From contig NZ_QGEG01000002.1 of NCBI RefSeq assembly GCF_003149745.1, forward strand, positions 1,116,001 to 1,180,000: a stretch of 64,000 nt of DNA, read 5' to 3'. This document shows, piece by piece, positions 26,043-34,423 of the stretch (positions are counted from its first letter, which is position 1; each line of letters opens with the position of its first letter). Both the position numbers and the translations under genes were made by a program. This DNA is from Flagellimonas aquimarina (lineage in GTDB: Bacteria; Bacteroidota; Bacteroidia; Flavobacteriales; Flavobacteriaceae). Under the pieces are notes generated by a model that saw nothing but the letters and a program-made list of their open reading frames with translations, was not told the origin of the DNA and did no database searches.

Positions 26043-27278
26043 TTACCTCTTATTTTTTTCTTCAATCCATTTGGCCATATACTTTGAACTTGCCAGTGAT
26101 TGGTGTTTCACTAGTTGCCCAATAAAATTATTGCTGCGGTGTGTTTCTAAATGCAGCTGTATAAGTTTTAGCTGTTTTTGCAGCCTTTCTTTCAGCACGT
26201 CCTTACCATAAAACGTGTGGATAAGCTCAATTCCATTGGCCTGCGCTTTGTTCCAGTTTTCTTTGTCTTGGTGGTGTTCCACAGCGGCTTTTGCAAAAGC
26301 AGCCCAATCATTACATACAGCTCCATTCCAGGGTAAATCTCCATGCATGCCTTCTGCACCAACGTTCGTGGTAATACTTGGTGTTCCATTTTGCATTGCG
26401 GAAATCAACTTCCCCTTTATTCCTGCTCCAAATTGCAAGGGAGCCAAACTTACTCTGGCATTTTGGAGTACACTCTCCAATTTCTCAATCCATCCTATAA
26501 CATGAAATCCGGTATTTGGGCTATTCATTTCCAATACATGTTGTGGTAGATATGCTCCATGTACATATAGTTTGGCATCTGGCAGTGCTTTTCTAATTAA
26601 AGGCCAAACGGTCTTTTTCAATACGATAATGGAATCTACATTGGGTGTATGCTTGCCGTTACCTACACAAACAAAATCTTTCCGTTCTTCAAACGTAGGC
26701 CATTCTCCAATAGCTTCTTTGGAAAGTTTTTTGAGCATAAAAGGGAGATGAATGAGAATGCTTTTTGGAATATCCAATTCGTTCTGCAGTAATTCCATTT
26801 CATAAGAAGAAATGATAAGAGAAACATCTGAGCGGTAAATGCTTATGATCTCTCTGAATGTCATTTGATGCTCCTTCCAAATTTTTGGGGTGAAAGCTTC
26901 ATTTCTTTTATGGCATTCCTCTCTTGTTTTTCGTAACGAATGCAAATCCTCTGTATTTAAAACTCGAAGTGCTCCTGGTACATGTTCCGCAACACGCCAA
27001 CCGTACTGTTCTTCGGTCATAAACCTGTCAAAAACAACAATATCTGGCTTCAACCGCTTAACAAAATCATCAAAACTAGCATGATTCAATTGTATGCTCA
27101 CAGTATCTATATCCAGTGCTTCTAAATCCAAACTGTACTCAGATTTTGCTGCCGCGGAGCCAAAGGTTATGTGATATCCGAAGTCATTAAATGCCTGAAG
27201 CAATTGTTGTATACGATGGCCAGCAGCCGTAGTGGTTGGTTCTGGCCATACATAACCAATAAAGAGTGCTTTTTTCAT
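26043..27278 (-). CDS. Glycosyltransferase, GT4-like
   Basis: This 411-residue protein is a two-lobed GT-B glycosyltransferase. The N-terminal lobe begins KKALFIGYVWPEPTTTAAGHR. The donor-binding region is FGAGIKGKLISAMQNGTPSITT near residue 300, with the glutamate position of GT4 not obvious, followed by NVGAEGM. The N-terminal part has unusual features (VFDRFMTEEQYGWRV). It is five bases downstream of the helicase gene on the same strand, although the two are not functionally related in any known way. The acceptor is unknown. Confidence 0.82.
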   Translation of the reverse strand: MKKALFIGYVWPEPTTTAAGHRIQQLLQAFNDFGYHITFGSAAAKSEYSLDLEALDIDTVSIQLNHASFDDFVKRLKPDIVVFDRFMTEEQYGWRVAEHVPGALRVLNTEDLHSLRKTREECHKRNEAFTPKIWKEHQMTFREIISIYRSDVSLIISSYEMELLQNELDIPKSILIHLPFMLKKLSKEAIGEWPTFEERKDFVCVGNGKHTPNVDSIIVLKKTVWPLIRKALPDAKLYVHGAYLPQHVLEMNSPNTGFHVIGWIEKLESVLQNARVSLAPLQFGAGIKGKLISAMQNGTPSITTNVGAEGMHGDLPWNGAVCNDWAAFAKAAVEHHQDKENWNKAQANGIELIHTFYGKDVLKERLQKQLKLIQLHLETHRSNNFIGQLVKHQSLASSKYMAKWIEEKNKR

Positions 27279-27283
27279 TAAGG

Positions 27284-28819
27284 CTACATTAGTGCCGCAA
27301 ACTTTTTAGAGATACTGGATCGCAGTTTACGCTCATAATCCTCTTCTAACCATTCTTTGTAATTCTTGGTATTATTCATGATACAATAGGAATATTGACG
27401 CACTCTGTAGGCAATCTCCTCTTTTAGCTCCTTGGCCAATATACGGGCGTCAAAGACATCCTCACTATTTTCTAAACAAATCTGAGCATGCTGTTCAATA
27501 CTCATCTCTAGTACCAGTTTCGATTTACCGCCCTTGGCAAATACTTTTTTGTATTCTTCCTTAATATCAAAAGTGATATTTTCAGACTTACTAAATTTTG
27601 CTTTTAGGTCGTCTGGCATTTCATAAACAAACTCCCGCTCTATTTCCTCGTCATTTTTAATGTTTTCCAAATAGAAATCTGGGAAATGAAAGATTTCCTG
27701 CCAATCCAAAGGAGAATCCCATGGACCAAACCTGGCAAGATTGTTCCCCATATCTATTACGGAAAACTCATCTTTGTTTGGTAGAATTCTTGATCCTCTC
27801 CCAATCATTTGAAAATACAAGGTGAGCGAACGTGTAGCTCTGTTCAGAATAATGGATTGTACGGAAGGTTCATCAAAACCCGTGGTTAAAATACTCACAG
27901 ATGTTAGAATTGCACCCGGAGTATTGGCAAACCAGTCCAATATCTCTTTACGCTCAGAGGCCGTGTTCTTATTGTCTAAATGTTTGATGTCGTACCCTGC
28001 CTTCTTAAATGTTTCATACACATATAGCGACGTATTTATACCATTGTTGAAGATAAGCGTCTTTGTGCCTTTGGCTATTTCTTCATATGCCGAAACCAAT
28101 TTGCCCAACATACTGTGGTTACCATAAAACTCATCTGAAGACTTTACGGTATAGTCACCATTTATGCCAAGTTTTAAAGTTTTTAGACTAACATCATAAT
28201 TGTACAGGTTGGCTTTGGCCAAAAATCGTTTTTCAATTAAGGATTTAATGGATTCCCCTATGATCAAATGTTTGTAGTGATCCTTCATGGGGAGCTTAAT
28301 ATTGGAGCTTAACGGAGTGGCCGTAACTCCCAATATTGTAGAACCTTCAAAGTATTTGAAAAGTTTTCTGAATGAATTGTAGTGTGCCTCGTCAATAATT
28401 ACAAGACCAATGTTATTTATGGTGACCTTCTCTTCTTGAAGCCTGTTGTTCAAGGTTTCGACCATGGCCACAAAACACATGTACTCATCCTGATCGTTAA
28501 GTTCTTTTACCTCACTATTAATGATTTTGTTGGCCACACCAAAACCGTGTAACATTTTAGATGTTTGCCTGCTCAGTTCTATTCTATGCGTTAGCACCAT
28601 CACCTTCTTGCCAGTATCCTGAATGTACTTTCGGGTTATTTCAGAAAAAACTACCGTCTTTCCCCCTCCCGTAGGTAATTGATACAAAATATTGGTGCCG
28701 TCCGGCAGATCATTGATGTGCTTGAAAATCTTTTTAAGATCTTCTTGCTGATAATCGTATAATGTTTTTCTGCTTACTGCTTTTTCTACCTCCAATGGAA
28801 AATGGATTAAATGTTCCAA
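27284..28819 (-). CDS. Superfamily 2 DEAH-type helicase (RadD-like)
   Basis: This 511-residue helicase has Q-motif-like DYQQEDLKKI, Walker A LPTGGGKT (48-55), DEAH in VIIDEAHYN (near 140), GVTATPL (motif III), TTGFDEPSV (motif V) and QMIGRGSR (motif VI). The set fits the UvrB/Res-type group that includes E. coli RadD. No nuclease or methylase domain is present, so it is not a restriction subunit by itself. The frame has no ATG before Walker A: TTG at 28819 is the only sensible start. It probably acts in repair or RNA/DNA remodelling. Confidence 0.9.
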   Translation of the reverse strand: MEHLIHFPLEVEKAVSRKTLYDYQQEDLKKIFKHINDLPDGTNILYQLPTGGGKTVVFSEITRKYIQDTGKKVMVLTHRIELSRQTSKMLHGFGVANKIINSEVKELNDQDEYMCFVAMVETLNNRLQEEKVTINNIGLVIIDEAHYNSFRKLFKYFEGSTILGVTATPLSSNIKLPMKDHYKHLIIGESIKSLIEKRFLAKANLYNYDVSLKTLKLGINGDYTVKSSDEFYGNHSMLGKLVSAYEEIAKGTKTLIFNNGINTSLYVYETFKKAGYDIKHLDNKNTASERKEILDWFANTPGAILTSVSILTTGFDEPSVQSIILNRATRSLTLYFQMIGRGSRILPNKDEFSVIDMGNNLARFGPWDSPLDWQEIFHFPDFYLENIKNDEEIEREFVYEMPDDLKAKFSKSENITFDIKEEYKKVFAKGGKSKLVLEMSIEQHAQICLENSEDVFDARILAKELKEEIAYRVRQYSYCIMNNTKNYKEWLEEDYERKLRSSISKKFAALM

Positions 28820-28891
28820 AATATCAAACCTTACAAAATTAGGAGTTTTTTAGACCACGGCTAAGCTTTACTTCAGCATTTCTATCAAGAT

Positions 28892-28971
28892 ACTATCAAC
28901 AATTGTTTTGATAGTGATTTTTGATGTTCTTTTGGTGATGCTCATAACATTTTGATAACAATAACAATTGT
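28892..28971. repeat. Inverted repeat and ACAATTGT pair in the helicase-rpoD gap
   Basis: ACTATCAA (28892-28899) and TTGATAGT (28908-28915) form an eight-base inverted repeat with an eight-base loop. The self-complementary octamer ACAATTGT occurs at 28899-28906 and again at 28964-28971, 65 bases apart. The 219-base divergent gap must hold the rpoD promoter, but no clear TAnnTTTG box is seen. Confidence 0.35.
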
Positions 28972-29038
28972 CATTTGGAAAATAGCCTTTTATGATGTAT
29001 CATGTAAGCTAATATCACTTAGAAACTAATATACACCT

Positions 29039-29902
29039 ATGAGGCAGCTAAAAATCATAAAGCAGGTTACCAATCGAGAATCAAAATCTTTAGATAAATA
29101 CCTTCAAGATATTAGCAAAATTGATTTGATCACTGCCCAAGAGGAAGTAGAACTGGCTCAACGCATTAGAGATGGCGATCAGGTAGCTCTGGAAAAATTG
29201 ACCAATGCAAACTTAAGGTTTGTGGTTTCTGTGGCCAAACAATACCAAAATCAAGGACTAAAACTGCCAGACCTAATTAATGAAGGCAATGTGGGATTGG
29301 TGAAAGCCGCTAAGCGTTTTGATGAGACCAGAGGTTTTAAGTTCATTTCTTATGCGGTTTGGTGGATCAGGCAGTCCATTCTTCAGGCTTTGGCAGAACA
29401 ATCCAGAGTTGTTCGTCTTCCGTTGAACAAAATTGGTTCTATCAACAAAATCAAAAAAACATTTTCTTACTTGGAACAGGCTCATGAAAGACCTCCATCT
29501 CCCGAAGAGATTGCAAAGGAACTTGATATGACGGTTACTGAAGTAAAGCAGTCACTCAAGAACTCCGGCAGACATGTTTCAATGGATGCTCCATTAAAAG
29601 AGGGTGAAACATCAAGTCTATATGATGTTTTGAATTCTGGTGAATCTCCAAATCCCGATAAAGATTTGATGCATCAATCACTAAATACTGAGATTAACAG
29701 AGCGCTGGAGACACTTTCTCCACGTGAAGCTGATGTAGTTAGATTGTATTATGGCATTGGAGACCAACAGTCCATGACTTTAGAGGAAATTGGAAGCACT
29801 TTTGATCTTACTCGTGAGCGTGTTAGGCAAATACGTGAAAAAGCGATTAGAAAACTTAGACATACATCTAAAAGTAAAATTTTAAAGTCCTATCTCGGTT
29901 AG
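29039..29902 (+). CDS. rpoD: Primary RNA polymerase sigma factor (short Bacteroidota type)
   Basis: This 287-residue sigma-70 factor lacks region 1.1, as primary sigmas of Bacteroidota do. Region 1.2 begins [16 protein letters not shown], region 2 shows [27 protein letters not shown] and [14 protein letters not shown] (core and -10 region binding), region 3 shows [12 protein letters not shown], and region 4 shows [14 protein letters not shown] followed by [17 protein letters not shown]. It recognises the TTG / TAnnTTTG promoters seen elsewhere in the window. A strong terminator follows. Confidence 0.97.
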   Translation: MRQLKIIKQVTNRESKSLDKYLQDISKIDLITAQEEVELAQRIRDGDQVALEKLTNANLRFVVSVAKQYQNQGLKLPDLINEGNVGLVKAAKRFDETRGFKFISYAVWWIRQSILQALAEQSRVVRLPLNKIGSINKIKKTFSYLEQAHERPPSPEEIAKELDMTVTEVKQSLKNSGRHVSMDAPLKEGETSSLYDVLNSGESPNPDKDLMHQSLNTEINRALETLSPREADVVRLYYGIGDQQSMTLEEIGSTFDLTRERVRQIREKAIRKLRHTSKSKILKSYLG

Positions 29903-29918
29903 GATTTTTTACAATAAA

Positions 29919-29948
29919 AAAGGGGATGTTATAATTAACATCCCCTTT
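29919..29948 (+). terminator. Strong intrinsic terminator of rpoD
   Basis: A perfect 13-base stem (29919-29931 with 29936-29948) closes a four-base loop TAAT. Its GC-rich core GGGGATG/CATCCCC is flanked by A and T. The T run on the plus strand is only three bases plus TCT; A-rich sequence on the other side means it may stop transcripts from both directions. Confidence 0.8.
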
Positions 29949-29971
29949 CTCATGATATACACTTTAAACTA

Positions 29972-30073
29972 TCAAGGACGGCTCAACTGACTAATATTAA
30001 AATCAGTAAGCATTTCGTTTAAATCTTGAATAAAATTCAAGTAAGCTGTGTTTTCTTGGTTTTGATTTTTCAT
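29972..30073 (-). CDS. Micro-protein B, 33 residues (YLxFxQxLNExL family)
   Basis: The frame starts with ATG at 30073 and stops with TGA at 29972-29974. Residues 11-22 read YLNFIQDLNEML, followed by a tail ending SQLSRP. The neighbouring ORF at 30097-30195 has YLAFLQELNEIL at the same distance from its start. Two adjacent short ORFs sharing a YLxF(L/I)Q(E/D)LNE(I/M)L core on the same strand are very unlikely to be chance. The core looks like one amphipathic helix. No signal peptide, cysteine or Gly-Gly leader is seen. No function is known to me; signalling peptide, small regulator of a protein, or RiPP precursor are all possible. Confidence 0.65.
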   Translation of the reverse strand: MKNQNQENTAYLNFIQDLNEMLTDFNISQLSRP

Positions 30074-30096
30074 AAGATAAAGTTTGGGAGCTGTTA

Positions 30097-30195
30097 CTAT
30101 AAATAATCTAACTCTGCTAGTTCGTTTATGCTTAAAATTTCGTTAAGTTCTTGCAGGAACGCCAAGTATTCTTCTCCGTAGGTATCGTACAACAT
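30097..30195 (-). CDS. Micro-protein A, 32 residues (YLxFxQxLNExL family)
   Basis: The frame starts with ATG at 30195 and stops with TAG at 30097-30099. The product begins MLYDTYGEEY, continues with the core YLAFLQELNEIL at residues 10-21 and ends with an acidic tail (NELAELDYL). It is 23 bases upstream of micro-protein B on the same strand and clearly related to it. Overall it is strongly acidic. It lies 173 bases downstream of the 122-residue gene, so it could be the distal part of that operon or have its own promoter. The 30196-30368 stretch holds no other feature that I can support. Confidence 0.65.
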   Translation of the reverse strand: MLYDTYGEEYLAFLQELNEILSINELAELDYL

Positions 30196-30368
30196 AGTAT
30201 TAGGTGATTTAATCTTTGGGTTGTTGTTATAACGTAAACCTATTGGAAAGATTATGATAGTGCAATAAATTGTGGTGAAATTCTAAGTAGGAGTTGTGAA
30301 ATAACAAAAAATATACTTTATAGGAAAAATAACACTTTTCTTCTGTTTGCTATTCTGGCCATACATAT

Positions 30369-30737
30369 TTATTGGTTTTCTTGCTCTGTTTCAAAAATTT
30401 CAAGAGAAACTTCAAAATCCATATCAAGTCCCTTAAGTTTTGCTGGTTTAATATCAAATTCATCATACAAAAAACACAGGTTCATGGGCAATCGTGTTTT
30501 CTTTTTTGATGGTGGACGCCCCAACTTGTTTAAAAGCGAGGTTCGGATTTTAAAAGCCTTATTACTAAGAGCAAGGTTTTCACTGTTTTCGAGTTCTTCC
30601 AGTAGAGGAATCTCCTTAATATCCCCTATCTCCAGAATTTGATCCAAGAGAAGAAGTTTACAGTCTAAATCAGTAGCGTGTTCAAACAACTGATGAAAGA
30701 TACTTTGAAAATGTTCAGGTAGGTTACTATCTTTCAT
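30369..30737 (-). CDS. Hypothetical helical protein, 122 residues
   Basis: I do not recognise this gene. The first 75 residues are helical and HEAT-like (DLDCKLLLLDQILEIGDIKEIPLLEEL, a repeat-like pattern of paired helices); a basic patch GRPPSKKKTRLP follows at about 93-104, and the C-terminus is acidic (EVSLEIFETEQENQ). It is 17 bases downstream of the HPt-like gene on the same strand and thus probably co-transcribed with it. A role as an adaptor in the same signalling process is inference. Confidence 0.7.
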   Translation of the reverse strand: MKDSNLPEHFQSIFHQLFEHATDLDCKLLLLDQILEIGDIKEIPLLEELENSENLALSNKAFKIRTSLLNKLGRPPSKKKTRLPMNLCFLYDEFDIKPAKLKGLDMDFEVSLEIFETEQENQ

Positions 30738-30754
30738 TATGTTGGGTTTGGTTT

Positions 30755-31558
30755 TTACATATTTCTCAGCACATCAATTTCAAAATCAACCAACTCTTCA
30801 ACCTTTGGGTACTCAACCAAGAATTGATTGTACAGAAAGTTAAGGTACTTTATATCGTTATCCGTTTTACAGACAGTGCTCATTTGATTGGTAATTTCTA
30901 GCAAGCTTACCGTTTTCATCATTCTAAGACATGGTTGTATTTTTTGACATGCAAAATCCACCCCCCTAAAATTCTTGGTCTGTAAGTGGACTTTTAAACC
31001 ACCTATAAACTCCAATATGTTTTGTTTATAAAGTCTGATCAGTTCTTCTAATAGTTCCATTTGGCCCATACACTCTGTTAAGACAGGTTTTAGATTGACT
31101 TTTTGAGTTGAAAAGACCGATTCCAAATTTTCTTGTACTACTTTGGTGTTTGGGATTGTACTGCCTATATGTTCCATGTGCCCGGGGTTCTCTCTATTTG
31201 TATTGTGCAAATGCTTGCTAACTGTTTTAAGTGCTTTTACAATGCTCTCTTGCTTATTGGTTAAATTGGTCGTCTCCAATAATTCAATCAAAGAAAAAAG
31301 TAATTCGGTATTTGAAGGATTATTGTTAGCAGGTTCCGGAAGTGGTTTCTCAGCTCCCTTAATTCCAATTTGCTCATAGATTACTTCCAGTTGGTTCATT
31401 TCTGAAACGCCAAAAACTTTATCTTCCAAGCCCGTTTTAAAACTATTGAAGGATTTTTTCAACCTCCCCGCCTCTACTACTCCAAGTTCCTCGTAAGAAA
31501 AGTTGCTTAATCCTATTTCCAATTTTTCTAAATATGTAAGTAATTCTCGTGTCCCCAA
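30755..31558 (-). CDS. Degenerate HPt-domain protein
   Basis: The 267-residue protein has a helical N-terminus (1-65), a Pro/Asn-rich linker (70-85), a middle helical part and a C-terminal four-helix segment (about 165-265) that matches the layout of a histidine phosphotransfer domain. In flavobacterial HPt proteins the phosphorylated residue lies in AHK(I/L)KPS; here the segment reads ACQKIQPCLRMM, with Q205 in place of the histidine, so it cannot carry phosphate at this site. There is no ATG in the 5' part: the frame opens at TTG 31558. A stop lies at 31583-31585. It may be a docking or decoy partner. Confidence 0.6.
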   Translation of the reverse strand: MGTRELLTYLEKLEIGLSNFSYEELGVVEAGRLKKSFNSFKTGLEDKVFGVSEMNQLEVIYEQIGIKGAEKPLPEPANNNPSNTELLFSLIELLETTNLTNKQESIVKALKTVSKHLHNTNRENPGHMEHIGSTIPNTKVVQENLESVFSTQKVNLKPVLTECMGQMELLEELIRLYKQNILEFIGGLKVHLQTKNFRGVDFACQKIQPCLRMMKTVSLLEITNQMSTVCKTDNDIKYLNFLYNQFLVEYPKVEELVDFEIDVLRNM

Positions 31559-31686
31559 AATTTCTCTGATTAGTGGTATTAACTAACTTAAAAATGTTGA
31601 TTTTGATGTGGGATTACAACTTATTGTTCTATACCCTGTGCATTTTGTTGTCAAATTGCTTTATTTGTAGGTGTAAAAAAACAGAC

Positions 31687-32970
31687 ATGAGATATTCTTA
31701 CCTATTGGGCGCAATTGCAATACTATTTTCGTGCGCTGAAAAGAATCCTAAAAACACCGAAACTTTGGAGGAAAAAGCAAAAAAAATTCATGAAAAAGTA
31801 ATTACTATTGATACCCATGACGATATCAATATAAAGAACTTTACAGACAGCATCAACTACACTCAAAACCTGGATACTCAGGTGAATTTACCAAAAATGG
31901 AAGCTGGCGGTTTGGATGTAGCTTGGTTGATTGTCTATACTGGTCAGGATTCTTTAAATACGGAAGGATATGTCAAAGCATCGGAAAATGCCGATTCTAA
32001 GTTTGAAGCAATTCATAGGCTATGTGAGGTCTATGCTCCAGAAAGAATAGAATTAGCACTTACTTCTGATGATGTAAGGCGCATTAGTGCTTCCGGTAAA
32101 AAAGCTGCTATGATCGGCGTGGAAAATGCTTACCCTATTGGGGAGGATTTAACCAAGTTTGAAGAATACAAAAAACGTGGAGCACGCTACATTTCACTAT
32201 CCCACAATGGACATAGCCAATTTTGTGATTCAAACACTGGTGAAAAAGACAGTATATGGTCATATAATGGTTTAAGTGATTTAGGTAAAAGTGCTATAAA
32301 AGAGATGAATAGATTAGGAATGATGATAGATATATCACATCCGTCCAAAGAATCTATGAAGCAAATGATTGCCTTGTCCAAAGCGCCTATTATAGCGTCC
32401 CATTCTTCTGCAAGAGCACTATGCGATCACAGCAGAAATTTGGATGATGAACAACTTCTTTTATTAAAAGAAAATGGCGGTGTTGTGCAAACCGTGGCAT
32501 TCAGCTCATATTTAAATACCGAAAAGCACGAAACGCGAGCAGCTTTCATGAAAGAAATTCATAAGAACGTAGCCGATTCCCTTGAAATAAATTGGTACGA
32601 ACGTTCACAATTCTCATCGTTGACAGATTCGCAACAGGCAGAATTTATTGAAAACTATCCCAAAGTGCTCAAAATCGCCAATGATATTGCTGCAAAGGAC
32701 AACAACGCTCCGCCAGCAGTGAATGTATCTGACTTTGTTGATCATATTGATTATATGGTCGAGCTTATTGGAATTGAACACGTTGGAATTAGTTCAGATT
32801 TTGATGGCGGCGGAGGAATCGAAGGTTGGTCAGATGCGTCTGAGACATTCAATGTTACCTTGGAGCTGGTAAATCGCGGTTACTCTGAAGAAGAAATAGC
32901 AAAACTATGGGGGGGTAACTTGCTCCGAGTATTGGATGAAGTGCAATCAATAGCTGCTTCTCTAAACTAG
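31687..32970 (+). CDS. Membrane dipeptidase (M19) lipoprotein
   Basis: The ATG at 31687 gives a lipoprotein signal (LFSC, C16) and 427 residues; the open frame begins further upstream. Renal-dipeptidase-type zinc enzyme: IDTHDDIN holds the first metal ligands, GVENAYPIG the bridging glutamate, SLSHNGHSQF and DISHPSK the histidines, and GISSDFDGGGGIEG the aspartate. It hydrolyses dipeptides, including those with a D-residue at the C-terminus, in the periplasm. It shares its last four bases with the thioesterase gene on the other strand. Confidence 0.93.
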   Translation: MRYSYLLGAIAILFSCAEKNPKNTETLEEKAKKIHEKVITIDTHDDINIKNFTDSINYTQNLDTQVNLPKMEAGGLDVAWLIVYTGQDSLNTEGYVKASENADSKFEAIHRLCEVYAPERIELALTSDDVRRISASGKKAAMIGVENAYPIGEDLTKFEEYKKRGARYISLSHNGHSQFCDSNTGEKDSIWSYNGLSDLGKSAIKEMNRLGMMIDISHPSKESMKQMIALSKAPIIASHSSARALCDHSRNLDDEQLLLLKENGGVVQTVAFSSYLNTEKHETRAAFMKEIHKNVADSLEINWYERSQFSSLTDSQQAEFIENYPKVLKIANDIAAKDNNAPPAVNVSDFVDHIDYMVELIGIEHVGISSDFDGGGGIEGWSDASETFNVTLELVNRGYSEEEIAKLWGGNLLRVLDEVQSIAASLN

Positions 32971-33374
32971 GACTCCCTATTTTCCTTTTTTGCCAACCTA
33001 TCCTTTACATATTCCACCTTGGTTTTTCCATGGGGTGTAGGATTACCGTGGTCATCTAAGTTTACCATGATAATATTATCTACAGTAACGATGCTTTCAT
33101 GTGTCATTTTGTTCCTCACCTCACAATTAAGGGATATTGAAGTAACACCAAACTTAATCACCTCTATCCCTATTTCAACAATGTCGCCTTTTTTCGCGGT
33201 ACTCATGAAATTGATTTCGGACATATATTTGGTGACTACTTTTTTGCTTTCTAGTTGAACAATACTGTATAGTGCCGCTTCTTCATCAATCCAGGCAAGA
33301 AGCTTTCCCCCAAATAAGGTTTCGTTAGCATTTAAATCTTCGGGCTTAACCCATTTTCTCGTGTGAAATCTCAT
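32967..33374 (-). CDS. Hotdog-fold acyl-CoA thioesterase (YciA-like)
   Basis: The 135-residue protein has a single hotdog domain. NETLFGGKLLAWIDEEAAL is the family signature with the catalytic aspartate, and INFMSTAKKGDIVEIG and SISLNCEVRN continue the fold. A Lys-rich C-terminus follows. It should hydrolyse acyl-CoA in the cytoplasm. Its stop overlaps the stop of the dipeptidase gene within CTAG. Confidence 0.93.
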   Translation of the reverse strand: MRFHTRKWVKPEDLNANETLFGGKLLAWIDEEAALYSIVQLESKKVVTKYMSEINFMSTAKKGDIVEIGIEVIKFGVTSISLNCEVRNKMTHESIVTVDNIIMVNLDDHGNPTPHGKTKVEYVKDRLAKKENRES

Positions 33375-33571
33375 CTTTCCCTATTGTTAAAGTTGTTCAT
33401 CTATAATAAAAATAGGCTTTTGACCGCTGCAATAAGTCTTCGATTTAATTTTAACAAAAAGATTCAATTTTTATAAAGTTTGTTAATCTTTAAATAAACT
33501 TTTCTTAATTAGCCCCCTTGAAAACTGAAATAAAAATAAATTCATGTGTCAATCAAAACTAACTCACACAA

Positions 33572-34423
33572 ATGAATGCTACTTCGGATTACTATTCGGA
33601 CCCCAGCTTTACCATTTTAAAAGTACCTACATGGCGAGCCCATTTTTATAAATTTCTCTCCATTGATATCTGGGGAAATCTTCCAGGCAATTTTCAACGT
33701 AAAGTTTCGGCTTGGTACAGCTCTTTTTACGATAAGCCTGTTTCAAAAAAAATCATTAGACCGTACATTAGATTAAACTACTCGGACAAGAACTATTTAG
33801 AAAAGTTTAAACCTCCATATGGAAAAACGAATTTTGAAAGTTTTCAAGATTTTTTTATTCGAGAGTTCAAGTCATTGCCAAAAAACGAAAGTCCATATGT
33901 CTGGCCATGCGAGGGTTTGTTATGCGATGCAGATACCGTGCATGATTTAAATCTGGTTCAAATAAAATCAGATACCCGTTCTGTTGCCACAGTCTTTGGA
34001 TTGAAAGAGGGACAAATACCAAAAGACTATACATTTACCAATGTTTTTTTACACAATAAAAATTATCACCGAATACACTCACCAATAAACGGGACCATAT
34101 CAAGAATACAACATGTACCCGGTGATCTCGTGGTACTCAGACCTTGGATATATAAAGAGAATCCTTCATTACCAGCTTTTAGAAATGAGCGTTATAACAT
34201 TGATGTTATAGATGATAACGGCAGAACATGGTACATATCCATCATTGGAGGCCCAGCAGTTGGAACCATAGAGCTTTCGGAAAATATTAATGTCGGAAAT
34301 AAAGTCAAAAGACTCCAAGAATTATCATTGTTCTATTTGGGGTCTACTTGTTGCATGGCAGCGCCAGTTTCACCAAAAAACCATACAAAAAACACCTTTG
34401 TAGAGGTAGGTATACCTTATTAA
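33572..34423 (+). CDS. psd: Phosphatidylserine decarboxylase family protein
   Basis: This enzyme makes phosphatidylethanolamine from phosphatidylserine by means of a pyruvoyl group. Of 283 residues, LGST at 256-259 is the self-cleavage site (S258 becomes pyruvoyl), although the usual preceding segment is slightly different (LSLFYLGST). FFIREFK, NYHRIHSP (His needed for processing) and VGTI are conserved. It is a stand-alone gene, preceded by a 197-base gap (33375-33571) that is AT-rich and holds no clear promoter box. Its stop shares TTAA with the DUF72 gene. Confidence 0.9.
   Translation: MNATSDYYSDPSFTILKVPTWRAHFYKFLSIDIWGNLPGNFQRKVSAWYSSFYDKPVSKKIIRPYIRLNYSDKNYLEKFKPPYGKTNFESFQDFFIREFKSLPKNESPYVWPCEGLLCDADTVHDLNLVQIKSDTRSVATVFGLKEGQIPKDYTFTNVFLHNKNYHRIHSPINGTISRIQHVPGDLVVLRPWIYKENPSLPAFRNERYNIDVIDDNGRTWYISIIGGPAVGTIELSENINVGNKVKRLQELSLFYLGSTCCMAAPVSPKNHTKNTFVEVGIPY

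Noticed and set aside
27284..28819. Helicase as part of a defence system
   Set aside because: No nuclease, methylase or typical defence partner lies next to it; neighbours are a glycosyltransferase and rpoD.
28868..28945. 25-codon minus-strand ORF before the helicase gene
   Set aside because: It consists largely of the inverted repeat sequence; no second copy or supporting motif, so it is probably chance.
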